NCBI GenBank assembly: GCA_030696545.1
Contig: JAUYSA010000322.1
Coordinates: 1-5,687 of the forward strand
Length of the DNA stretch: 5,687 nucleotides
Direction of reading: 5' to 3'
From: Hyphomonadaceae bacterium
GTDB taxonomy: Bacteria; Pseudomonadota; Alphaproteobacteria; Caulobacterales; Hyphomonadaceae
The translations under genes and the position numbers were made by a program. Positions 1 to 5,687 of the stretch are shown piece by piece; within the stretch, counting starts at the first letter, position 1, and each line of letters starts with the position of its first letter. The notes below the pieces were generated by a model. That model was not told the origin of the DNA. It saw only the letters and a program-made list of their open reading frames with translations, and searched no databases.

Positions 1-84
1 TTATTGGGCTTCGGCCGGGGTACAAACTTGACCAGAGCGAAATCTGTCTATGCGCCAGCCCGGCGGGCTGATGCCGCGCTCAGC

Positions 85-2172
85 ATGAAATCAGTCTTCG
101 CAGGCGTAGGCTTCGGCCTTCTGGCCAGCGCAGCTTCCGCAGATGCGCAAACCCCGGTCAGCGACACCACTGGCGTCGGCGCCAGCGCCTCCGAAACCAC
201 CTACGGACCCGAATTCTACGCCCGGTATTCGCCCCGCTCCGCGCTCGACATGGTGCAGCAGACGCCTGGCTTCACCATCACCGAAGGCGCCGAGAAGCGC
301 GGCCTCGGCCAGGGCGGGGCCAACGTCCTCATCAACTCGCAGCGCATCTCCTCCAAGGCCACCAGCGCACTGGATGCACTCGCCCGCATCGCCGCCGACC
401 GCGTCGTGCGCATCGAGATCGTGGACGGCGCACGCCTCAATATCCCCGGCCTGTCGGGCTACGTCGTCAACGTCATCACCCGTGGCGGCGCGCTGACTGG
501 ACGCTGGGAATGGTCGCCCGAATTCCGGCAGGACCGCACCCCAAAGCTGGAACAGGGCAAGCTCTTCGTCTCTGGCGATTTCAGCGGCTGGAATTACACT
601 GCTGCGCTTTCGAGCGAGATGACGGGCGACAGCTATTACGGGTATGAACTCGCTCGCGATAACCGCAACATCATTTTTGACACACGGATCGAACACGAAG
701 AAACGCGCGACACCCGCGTGCAGGGTTCGCTCGACCTTTCGCACGAAGCACTGGATGGCGCGATCGCCAACATCCGCATGCTTGTGTCGCGTGACGACAA
801 GCACCAGAGCGAAGTGTCGGACCGTTTTGGAACACGGCAGTCCGATCGTGTGCGCTTTTACGACAAGGCCGATGAAAGCGATAACATCGAGATCGGCGGA
901 GACTACGAATTTGGGCTCGGCCCCGGTCGGCTGAAGCTCATTGGCCTCTATCAGACGCGTACGAATGCCCCGGTCGAAAGCGCGACGGTGGACTATCTCG
1001 GCGTGAGCGCAAGAACCGGCTCACGCGCTGATACAGAAAGCGAGAGCGGCGAATCCATCCTGCGCGGCGAATACTCCCTGAGCGCGGACAACAGTGACTG
1101 GCAGGTGTCCCTGGAAGGCGCCTTCAACTATCTAGACACCAGTGGCCAGCTCTTCGCGCTCACGGGCAATGACTATGTCGTTGTCCCGCTCCCCGGTACG
1201 GACAGCCGCGTCGAAGAGCGCCGGGCTGAGACGTCCCTCGTCCATGGACGCCCGCTGAACGAAAATCTCAGCGTGCAGGCCTCGCTTGGAGCCGAATATT
1301 CCGAACTGGCGCAGACGGGCGCCAACGGACTGACGCGCGAATTCGTTCGCCCAAAGGGCTTCGTCGCGTTGTCCTGGAATATTGACACGCAATGGGACGC
1401 GACCTTCCGCGTCGAGCGAACGGTCGGACAACTCGATTTCGCCGACTTCGTCACCTCGGTGATGCTCAACAATGACCAGAACCAGACCAATGGCGGAAAC
1501 CCCAACCTCGTGCCGGAACAAAGCTGGGATACAGAACTGGTCGTTAATGGCCAGACGGACTGGACCGGCCCGGTCAAAGTCCGCTTCTACTATCGCGACA
1601 TCGAAGATCTGAACGACAAAATCCTGATCGAGCGCACCCAAAATCCCGACGGATCGATCAGAATTCTCGAAGGCGCCGGCAATCTCGAAAGCGCCATCGA
1701 GTTTGGCATCGAACTGTCCGGCACCTACAGCCTGTCGGCGCTGCTGCCCGGCGCGAAAGTGGACTGGCTGTATCTTCTTAGCGAGCAGCGCGTCGAGGAT
1801 CCGATCACCGGTCAGATACGCATGTTCAGCCAAACTGACTTCGATAAGGCCGACATCAAATTCCGTCAGGACATTCCAAACAGCTTCTGGGCTTGGGGGG
1901 TAGATTTCCTGGCCTACCGTGGCACAGGCCTTTGGCGCGTCGATCAGCGTTTCCATCGACTCGACCATTCCGGCGCGCTGGACGTGTATGTCCAGAACAA
2001 GAACGTGTTCGGACTGGACGCGAAGCTCCGGCTTAACAACTTGCTCGACGAGGAAGATAAATTCCACCGCCTCATTTATGCGGGTACGCGCGCAGACCCG
2101 TTGAGCTTTCGCGAAAACCGCCTGCGCCACCGCGGCCAGTCCATCGTGCTCACCATTTCCGGCGGCTTCTGA
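85..2172 (+). CDS. TonB-dependent outer-membrane receptor (plug plus beta-barrel)
   Basis: This is a gated outer-membrane channel that takes up a scarce ligand using TonB/ExbBD energy; the ligand cannot be told from sequence. From ATG 85 the protein is 695 residues, within the family range. Residues 1-21 form a signal peptide (MKSVFAGVGFGLLASAASADA) with a likely cleavage site A-D-A|Q. The plug domain spans about 50-135 and includes SALDMVQQTPGF, GANVLINSQRIS, a VVRIEIVDG strand and a VVNVITRGG end. The rest is the barrel, with the receptor hallmark GGNPNLVPE at 470-478, a late LRLNNLLDEED segment and a C-terminal LTISGGF whose final Phe is the usual BAM recognition residue. The frame stays open to the left edge, with a TTG at 4, but the signal peptide makes 85 the best start. 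No strong Shine-Dalgarno sequence precedes it and I see no clear TonB box. The last stop is 10 bases from the convergent gene's stop. Confidence 0.93.
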   Translation: MKSVFAGVGFGLLASAASADAQTPVSDTTGVGASASETTYGPEFYARYSPRSALDMVQQTPGFTITEGAEKRGLGQGGANVLINSQRISSKATSALDALARIAADRVVRIEIVDGARLNIPGLSGYVVNVITRGGALTGRWEWSPEFRQDRTPKLEQGKLFVSGDFSGWNYTAALSSEMTGDSYYGYELARDNRNIIFDTRIEHEETRDTRVQGSLDLSHEALDGAIANIRMLVSRDDKHQSEVSDRFGTRQSDRVRFYDKADESDNIEIGGDYEFGLGPGRLKLIGLYQTRTNAPVESATVDYLGVSARTGSRADTESESGESILRGEYSLSADNSDWQVSLEGAFNYLDTSGQLFALTGNDYVVVPLPGTDSRVEERRAETSLVHGRPLNENLSVQASLGAEYSELAQTGANGLTREFVRPKGFVALSWNIDTQWDATFRVERTVGQLDFADFVTSVMLNNDQNQTNGGNPNLVPEQSWDTELVVNGQTDWTGPVKVRFYYRDIEDLNDKILIERTQNPDGSIRILEGAGNLESAIEFGIELSGTYSLSALLPGAKVDWLYLLSEQRVEDPITGQIRMFSQTDFDKADIKFRQDIPNSFWAWGVDFLAYRGTGLWRVDQRFHRLDHSGALDVYVQNKNVFGLDAKLRLNNLLDEEDKFHRLIYAGTRADPLSFRENRLRHRGQSIVLTISGGF

Positions 2173-2182
2173 CGATCCGCGC

Positions 2183-2617
2183 CTACCGCTTCACCCCAAG
2201 CGCAACCTCGCGCTGAACGTCCATCGCCCTCGCTCCGCGCGACACACGCACCAGAACGAACCGGCCCGAGAAGCCATTGGCGAACCGCCAGTCCCCGTCG
2301 ATCATCGTGAAGTTGGAATCCACTGTTCCGGTATAAAAAATCGGATCGCGGTGAACGCCCGGCGCCGGGTGATACACCTTGTTGAACCGCACACTCAGCT
2401 CGCCTCGCGCGCCCGAAATATCCGCCGACAGCTCAGTCAGCCCCGGATGCGCAAACGTGTTCGGCTCCAGCGTCGTACCCGTGATCGTCCCCAGCGAATC
2501 GATCAGATGCGCCGAAAACGGCACCGGACTGCCCGCGCCGTACCAGTATTCGCCCGACCACAGCCCGGTCAGGTCGCTGTCCCGCGAAAATGCCGAATTT
2601 CCGGTCACGTCAGACAC
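2183..2617 (-). CDS. Small protein of unknown function, predicted beta-rich
   Basis: I do not recognise a named family. The 144-residue product has no signal peptide, lipobox or membrane segment, so it is probably cytoplasmic. It reads as alternating beta-strands and turns: LTGLWSGEYWYG (17-27), a strand around PVPFSAHLID (31-40), GTITGTTLEPN (43-53), GELSVRFNK (72-80), PIFYTGTVD (92-100), MIDGDWRF (105-112) and FSGRFVLVRV (116-125). The GLWxGxY opening and the later G-x-W / SGxFxLxR pattern recall small lipocalin-like or avidin-like barrels; this is a resemblance, not an assignment. The start at 2617 is GTG. A second in-frame GTG at 2608 (residue 4) has AAGG eight bases upstream and is an equal alternative. 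The stop is TAG. The gene converges on the receptor and diverges from purD. Its steady high-GC3 codon use and protein-like composition support a real gene. Confidence 0.8.
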   Translation of the reverse strand: MSDVTGNSAFSRDSDLTGLWSGEYWYGAGSPVPFSAHLIDSLGTITGTTLEPNTFAHPGLTELSADISGARGELSVRFNKVYHPAPGVHRDPIFYTGTVDSNFTMIDGDWRFANGFSGRFVLVRVSRGARAMDVQREVALGVKR

Positions 2618-2693
2618 CTTGTCTTATAGGCCCTGCCGGTACTAATCCGGCCATCGGTATAACACCCGCTATCAACCCGGCCGGACAATTTAC
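2618..2693. promoter_or_regulatory. Divergent intergenic region between the small protein gene and purD
   Basis: These 76 bases must hold the start signals for both flanking genes unless transcription enters from elsewhere. The region is more AT-rich than its surroundings. On + a TATAAC hexamer at 2658-2663 is a plausible -10 for purD, 30 bases before its ATG, but no good -35 lies 16-18 bases upstream. On - a TATAAG at 2628-2623 lies only 5 bases ahead of GTG 2617, which would give a leaderless or nearly leaderless transcript if used. The promoter calls are inferences from short matches. Confidence 0.4.
2646..2685. repeat. 7-base inverted repeat in the divergent promoter region
   Basis: TCCGGCC at 2646-2652 is the exact reverse complement of GGCCGGA at 2679-2685. 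The arm centres are 33 bases apart, close to three DNA helical turns, and the TATAAC hexamer lies between them. It could be a pair of operator half-sites or a weak hairpin in a purD leader. The arms are low-complexity GGCC-type sequence that is frequent in GC-rich DNA, so chance is quite possible. Confidence 0.35.
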
Positions 2694-3980
2694 ATGAAAA
2701 TTCTCATTGTAGGGTCCGGCGGCCGCGAACACGCCATCGCCTGGCGCCTAAAACAAAGCCCGCGCGTCACAGAGATCATGGCCGCCCCCGGCAATCCCGG
2801 CATCGCCGAGATCGCGATCTGCGTCCCCATCGCCGCCGACAACATCGAGGGCCTCGTCGAGCTCGCCCGCAGCGAGCGCCCCAACCTCGTCATCATCGGC
2901 CCCGAAGTCCCGCTCGTGATGGGCCTCGCCGACAAGCTCCGCGCCATTGATATCCCCGTCTTCGGCCCCTCCGCCCGGTCCGCCATGCTCGAAGGCTCGA
3001 AAGGCTTCTCGAAGGACTTCATGGCGAAGTACAACATCCCCACCGCCCGCTACCGCCGCTTCACCGCAGATCAGGCCGCCGAAGCCAAAGCGTATCTCGA
3101 TACCTTCGACGGCCCGCCCTACGTGCTGAAGGCCGACGGCCTCGCGGCAGGCAAGGGCGTCGTCATCCCCGAAACAAAAGCCGAAGCCGAAACCGAGATC
3201 GACGCCATGCTCGGCGGCAAGTTCGGTTCAGCCTCCGCCTCCCTCGTCATCGAAGAATTCATGCACGGCGAGGAAGCGTCATTCTTCGCCCTCTGCGATG
3301 GCGAAACCGCCGTCGCGCTCGCCGGCGCGCAAGACCACAAGCGCGTCGGCGATGGCGACACCGGCCCCAACACCGGCGGCATGGGCGCCTACTCGCCCGC
3401 CCCCATCCTCGACGCCGCCATGCAGAAGCGTGTCATGGACGAGATCGTCACGCCCACCATCGACGGCATGAAAAAAGACGGCCGCCCCTATCGCGGTGTT
3501 CTCTTCGTCGGGCTGATGATCGACGAGACACACGGGCCACGTGTCGTCGAATACAATGTCCGCTTCGGCGACCCGGAATGCCAGGTCATCATGACCCGCC
3601 TGAAGGACGACCCCCTCCCGCAATTCCTCGCCTGCGCCATCGGCGGCCTCGCCGGCTGCGCCCGCCTCGAACGCGTCTCCGACCCCGCCGTCTGCGTCGT
3701 GATGGCCGGCGCCGGTTATCCCGGCGAGCCGAAGAAGGGCGGCGTCATCGGCAATCTCGACGAAGCCAACAAACTCCCCGGCGTCACCGTCTTCCACGCC
3801 GGCACCGCCAGACAAGGCGACGATATCATCGCCAATGGCGGCCGTGTCCTCACCGTCACCGCCACCGCCCCAACCCTGCAGGACGCCGTCACCCGCGCCT
3901 ACCAAGCCGTCGACACAATCAACTGGCCCGACGGCTTCTGCCGCCGAGACATCGCCTGGCGCGCGCTGAAGCGGGGCTAG
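2694..3980 (+). CDS. purD: Phosphoribosylamine--glycine ligase (GAR synthetase)
   Basis: This cytoplasmic enzyme joins phosphoribosylamine and glycine with ATP to give glycinamide ribonucleotide, the second step of de novo purine synthesis. The 428 residues match the usual 420-430 for the monofunctional bacterial form. The N-terminal domain opens with KILIVGSGGREHAIAWRL (2-19) and contains IIGPEVPL (67-74). The ATP-grasp region carries EGSKGFSKDFM (100-110), KADGLAAGKGVV (146-157), HKRVGDGDTGPNTGGMGAYS (215-234) and YRGVLFVGLM (266-275). The family signature RFGDPECQ is at 290-297. The C-terminal domain has GYPGEPKKGGVIG (341-353), HAGT (368-371), NGGRVLTVTA (381-390) and RRDIAWRAL (417-425). 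All expected motifs are present with no frameshift. ATG 2694 is fixed by the canonical N-terminus; the only Shine-Dalgarno-like element is a weak GGA eight bases upstream. No purine-pathway gene is adjacent, and no purine riboswitch was seen in the short leader. Confidence 0.98.
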   Translation: MKILIVGSGGREHAIAWRLKQSPRVTEIMAAPGNPGIAEIAICVPIAADNIEGLVELARSERPNLVIIGPEVPLVMGLADKLRAIDIPVFGPSARSAMLEGSKGFSKDFMAKYNIPTARYRRFTADQAAEAKAYLDTFDGPPYVLKADGLAAGKGVVIPETKAEAETEIDAMLGGKFGSASASLVIEEFMHGEEASFFALCDGETAVALAGAQDHKRVGDGDTGPNTGGMGAYSPAPILDAAMQKRVMDEIVTPTIDGMKKDGRPYRGVLFVGLMIDETHGPRVVEYNVRFGDPECQVIMTRLKDDPLPQFLACAIGGLAGCARLERVSDPAVCVVMAGAGYPGEPKKGGVIGNLDEANKLPGVTVFHAGTARQGDDIIANGGRVLTVTATAPTLQDAVTRAYQAVDTINWPDGFCRRDIAWRALKRG

Positions 3981-4046
3981 TTTCCGACCCCCACAAAAAC
4001 CCCTCGACCTCCCCCCCGCCGCGCCCTAATCAGGTTCCCGAATAAT

Positions 4047-4075
4047 CGGTATGTTCGGCCCAGACCGAACCACCG
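4047..4075. repeat. Interrupted palindrome / leader hairpin before the phosphotransferase
   Basis: GTTCGG (4053-4058) pairs perfectly with CCGAAC (4065-4070) across the six-base loop CCCAGA. Beyond a small internal bulge (AT on the left, C on the right), CGGT (4047-4050) pairs with ACCG (4072-4075), giving ten base pairs. It ends five bases before the Shine-Dalgarno sequence. A competing four-base hairpin is possible, with CCGA 4038-4041 pairing TCGG 4046-4049. There is no T-run, so it is not a standard terminator. It could be an operator (DNA dyad) or an RNA structure affecting translation. Confidence 0.55.
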
Positions 4076-4080
4076 GCGTG

Positions 4081-4085
4081 AAGGG
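4081..4085 (+). promoter_or_regulatory. Ribosome binding site of the phosphotransferase gene
   Basis: AAGGG lies six bases before ATG 4092 and is the clearest Shine-Dalgarno match in the window. A second AGGA at 4087-4090 is too close to the start to act. This supports 4092 as the start. Confidence 0.6.
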
Positions 4086-4091
4086 CAGGAC

Positions 4092-5177
4092 ATGACCGAA
4101 GCGAACCCCACCGATCTTTTCTCCGGCACCAAGGACGTCACCGACAGCCACAAGTTCGACGAGGCCAAACTCGCCGCGTGGATGGAAGCAAACGTCGAAG
4201 GCTACAAAGGCCCGCTCGAGGTTCGCCAGTTCAAGGGCGGCCAGTCCAACCCCACCTACCAGCTCATCACGCCCACCAAGAAATACGTCATGCGCCGGAA
4301 GCCGCCCGGCAAGCTGCTGCCCAGCGCGCACGCCGTCGACCGCGAATACCGCGTCATCGCCGCGCTCTATCCGCTCGGTTTCCCCGTCGCCAAACCCTAC
4401 GGCTTCTGCGAAGACGAAAGCATCACCGGCACGATCTTCTACATCATGGACATGGTCGAAGGCCGGATCCTCTGGGACGCAACGCTGCCCGACTACACGC
4501 CGTCCCAGCGCGCAGCGATCTACGAAGCGAAAGTCTCCACCTTCGCCGCGCTTCACAATGTCGACTGGAAGAAGGCCGGCCTCGAAGGCTTCGGCAAGGA
4601 AGGCGACTATGTCGCCCGCCAGATCCACCGCTGGACGAAACAGTACCAGCTCTCCGAAACCGCCAAGATCCCGGAGATGGACAAGCTGATCGACTGGCTC
4701 CCGAAAAACATCCCGCCCGGCGAGACCACCACCATCGTCCACGGCGACTACCGCATCGACAACATGATCCTCCATCCCACCGAAGCGAAAGTCATCGCGG
4801 TCCTCGACTGGGAACTCTCCACCCTCGGCGACCCGCTGGCAGATTTCACTTACCACCTCATGTCGTGGGAAATGCCCTCGTCCGATCCGCAGCGCCCCTC
4901 CATCGCCGGCGTCGTCAAACAGCCGGAGTACGGCATCCCCAGCAAGGACCAGTACGTCGCGCGCTACTGCGAACTCACCGGCCGCTCAGGCCTGCCCCAG
5001 CTGGACTATTATTTTGCATACAACGCCTTCCGTCTCGCCGGCATCCTGCAGGGCATTGTCGGCCGCGTGCGTGACGGCACAGCCTCCAACGCCGCCGCCG
5101 CCCAGAACGAAGGCCGCGTCGCCCCCCTCGCGCAATTCGCCTACGCCTGCGCGCAACGGGCAGGGATGGAAGGCTGA
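4092..5177 (+). CDS. APH-type phosphotransferase family protein (ACAD10/11-like kinase domain)
   Basis: This 361-residue protein has the protein-kinase-like fold of the aminoglycoside/choline phosphotransferase superfamily. It most resembles the subgroup found with acyl-CoA dehydrogenases and fused to them in eukaryotic ACAD10/ACAD11, where the kinase phosphorylates 4-hydroxyacyl-CoA during catabolism. Visible motifs are a glycine-rich nucleotide loop FKGGQSNPTY (47-56), the YVMRRKPPGKLLPSAHAVDR block (65-84) typical of the subgroup, EYRVI (85-89), the catalytic loop HGDYRIDN (217-224; Asp219 as base, Asn224 as metal ligand) and the metal-binding LDWELSTLGDP (238-248; Asp239). All key residues are intact, so it should be active. 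The substrate is inferred from family only; antibiotic resistance is unlikely for this subgroup. There is no signal peptide, so it is cytoplasmic. No acyl-CoA dehydrogenase gene is next to it here. It lies 111 bases after purD and 82 before the lipoprotein start. Confidence 0.92.
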   Translation: MTEANPTDLFSGTKDVTDSHKFDEAKLAAWMEANVEGYKGPLEVRQFKGGQSNPTYQLITPTKKYVMRRKPPGKLLPSAHAVDREYRVIAALYPLGFPVAKPYGFCEDESITGTIFYIMDMVEGRILWDATLPDYTPSQRAAIYEAKVSTFAALHNVDWKKAGLEGFGKEGDYVARQIHRWTKQYQLSETAKIPEMDKLIDWLPKNIPPGETTTIVHGDYRIDNMILHPTEAKVIAVLDWELSTLGDPLADFTYHLMSWEMPSSDPQRPSIAGVVKQPEYGIPSKDQYVARYCELTGRSGLPQLDYYFAYNAFRLAGILQGIVGRVRDGTASNAAAAQNEGRVAPLAQFAYACAQRAGMEG

Positions 5178-5250
5178 TCGGGCGCCGCGCTGGCCGGCAC
5201 AGGCTTGCTAGCGACTCCCGGAAATGCCTAGCTCCAATGGCTCATCCAAC

Positions 5251-5254
5251 GGGG
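5251..5254 (+). promoter_or_regulatory. Possible ribosome binding site deciding the lipoprotein start
   Basis: GGGG is placed five bases before ATG 5260, a usable though weak Shine-Dalgarno position. The alternative ATG at 5224 has only GGA almost touching it. Together with the signal peptide, this favours 5260. Confidence 0.35.
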
Positions 5255-5259
5255 CTCAC

Positions 5260-5607
5260 ATGCGCAAGTCCATCATCCTCGCCGCCGTGCTCGCATCCGC
5301 CGGATGCGCGGCCATGCAGTCGTTCGACATCGCCACGCTCAAGCCAACGGCTGAAGGCGAGCAGGTCAGCCTCACCGGCCGCTTCGAACTCAGCGGCCTG
5401 CAATTCCGCCTCTTCCCCGGCAACGGCGAAACCTGCCTCTCCGGCGCGCTCACCTCGCTCGCCGGCATCCCCACGCCTGAATACAACAACCGCACCATGA
5501 CTCTCACCGGCCAGCTCCTCCTCGCCGAAACTGAAGCCGCCGGCCCCATAAAAGACGCCTGCGCCCGCGGCCTCGTCATGCTCGCCAACGAAGTCAGCGT
5601 TCCGTAG
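5260..5607 (+). CDS. Small putative lipoprotein of unknown function
   Basis: From ATG 5260 the product is 115 residues. It starts MRKSIILAAVLASAGC: two basic residues, a hydrophobic stretch and a lipobox-like ASAG-C. Ser at -3 is not the canonical Leu but is allowed in the general lipoprotein pattern, so Cys16 is the probable lipidation site. The mature part (about 100 residues) has strand-like segments EQVSLTGRFEL (34-44), LQFRLFPG (47-54), TCLSGAL (58-64), RTMTLTGQLLLA (78-89) and GLVMLANEV (104-112). Two further cysteines, 59 and 101, could form a disulfide in the periplasm. The paired V/T-L-T-G strands suggest a small beta-barrel, possibly OB-fold-like; this is inference. An in-frame ATG at 5224 would add 12 polar residues ahead of the signal peptide and is disfavoured. 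The product resembles no named family that I know. Confidence 0.8.
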   Translation: MRKSIILAAVLASAGCAAMQSFDIATLKPTAEGEQVSLTGRFELSGLQFRLFPGNGETCLSGALTSLAGIPTPEYNNRTMTLTGQLLLAETEAAGPIKDACARGLVMLANEVSVP

Positions 5608-5630
5608 GACGCCCTCAACCAGCCGAGCCA

Positions 5631-5687
5631 ACCTCCCCATCCCCCTCCGTCTCGTGCGCTACGCGCCCGATCCACCTCCCCCTGCTA
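5631..5687. repeat. Probable C-rich dispersed intergenic repeat, cut by the window edge
   Basis: After the lipoprotein stop the DNA changes to a C-rich pattern: ACCTCCCC (5631-5638), CCCCCTCCGTC (5641-5651), a small imperfect stem TCGTGCGCTACGCGCCCGA (5652-5670; GCG 5656-5658 pairs CGC 5662-5664, and TCG pairs CGA on the outside), then TCCACCTCCCCCTGC (5671-5685). The flanks CCTCC-CCGTC and GATCCACCTCCCC with a variable GC stem between them look like the short intergenic repeats I recall from alphaproteobacterial genomes. The right end is outside the window. Coding sense is absent. Confidence 0.5.

Larger units (their letters stand above)
3981..4091. other. Spacer between purD and the phosphotransferase gene
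   Basis: The first half is pyrimidine-rich, with C runs at about 3989-3993 and 4012-4018, and resembles the C-rich intergenic DNA at the right edge of the window. No hairpin followed by a T-run is present, so no intrinsic terminator for purD is supported. The second half holds the dyad at 4047-4075 and the ribosome binding site. AATAAT at 4041-4046 is a near match to a -10 hexamer but has no recognisable -35. Confidence 0.5.

Noticed and set aside
28..56. TTGACC at 28-33 as a -35 box for the receptor
   Set aside because: The hexamer at 17-base spacing is TGCGCC, and nothing close to TATAAT lies at 16-18 bases.
1132..2130. 332-residue open frame on the minus strand inside the receptor gene
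   Set aside because: It lies wholly antisense to a gene with a clear signal peptide, plug motifs and terminal Phe. Its translation has no recognisable domain and open antisense frames are expected in GC-rich DNA.
2199..2214. AGCGC / GCGCT inverted repeat as a terminator between the convergent genes
   Set aside because: It has only a five-base stem, lies inside the small protein's coding end and is not followed by a T-run on either strand.
2618..2693. Purine riboswitch upstream of purD
   Set aside because: The leader is at most about 76 bases and shows none of the conserved three-way junction loops.
3279..3905. 208-residue minus-strand open frame inside purD
   Set aside because: It is a G/A/D-rich shadow of a fully conserved purD.
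4026..4856. 276-residue open frame on the minus strand over the phosphotransferase
   Set aside because: It is antisense to a gene with intact kinase motifs. The product is a monotonous G/V/D/A/E-rich sequence typical of a codon-position shadow.
4178..5074. 298-residue open frame on + in another frame of the phosphotransferase
   Set aside because: The product is dominated by Arg, Pro and His, the usual result of reading C-rich third positions out of frame, and no domain is visible.
4092..5177. Aminoglycoside-resistance kinase
   Set aside because: The RRKPPGKLLPSAH block and the LDWELSTLGDP form belong to the acyl-CoA-dehydrogenase-associated subgroup rather than resistance enzymes, and there is no mobile or resistance context.
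5178..5234. TTGCTA at 5205-5210 with TAGCTC at 5229-5234 as a promoter for the lipoprotein
   Set aside because: The -10 match is poor. The position would suit a start at 5260, but the evidence is too weak to list.

Overview
The window comes from a GC-rich bacterium with an outer membrane: it encodes a TonB-dependent receptor ending in the terminal phenylalanine typical of outer-membrane barrels, and a probable lipoprotein. Codons strongly favour C or G in the third position. The receptor subtype, the acyl-CoA-dehydrogenase-associated phosphotransferase and the C-rich intergenic repeat at the right edge suggest an alphaproteobacterium, perhaps Hyphomonadaceae/Caulobacterales-like. That placement is inferred from family resemblance only.

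Layout, left to right. (1) A TonB-dependent receptor on + (about 85-2172) fills the left 38% of the window. (2) A 144-residue protein of unknown function on - (2183-2617) converges on it, with only 10 bases between the two stop codons. (3) A 76-base divergent intergenic region (2618-2693) carries a 7-base inverted repeat and promoter-like hexamers. (4) purD on + (2694-3980) encodes an intact GAR synthetase of the purine pathway. (5) A 111-base spacer (3981-4091) contains a C-tract and a hairpin-forming dyad just ahead of the next ribosome binding site. (6) A phosphotransferase of the ACAD10/11-like APH family lies on + (4092-5177). (7) A short probable lipoprotein follows on + (best start 5260, stop 5607). 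(8) The last 57 bases look like the beginning of a dispersed C-rich intergenic repeat cut by the window edge.

The genes do not form an obvious pathway: nutrient uptake at the outer membrane, purine synthesis, probable acyl/CoA-linked catabolism and a small envelope protein sit side by side. purD, the phosphotransferase and the lipoprotein are co-directional but separated by about 80-110 bases, so each could have its own promoter. I see no mobile element, CRISPR array, tRNA, rRNA or toxin-antitoxin pair, and no convincing new multi-gene system. The most useful leads are the two uncharacterised small proteins, the leader dyad before the phosphotransferase and the terminal repeat.
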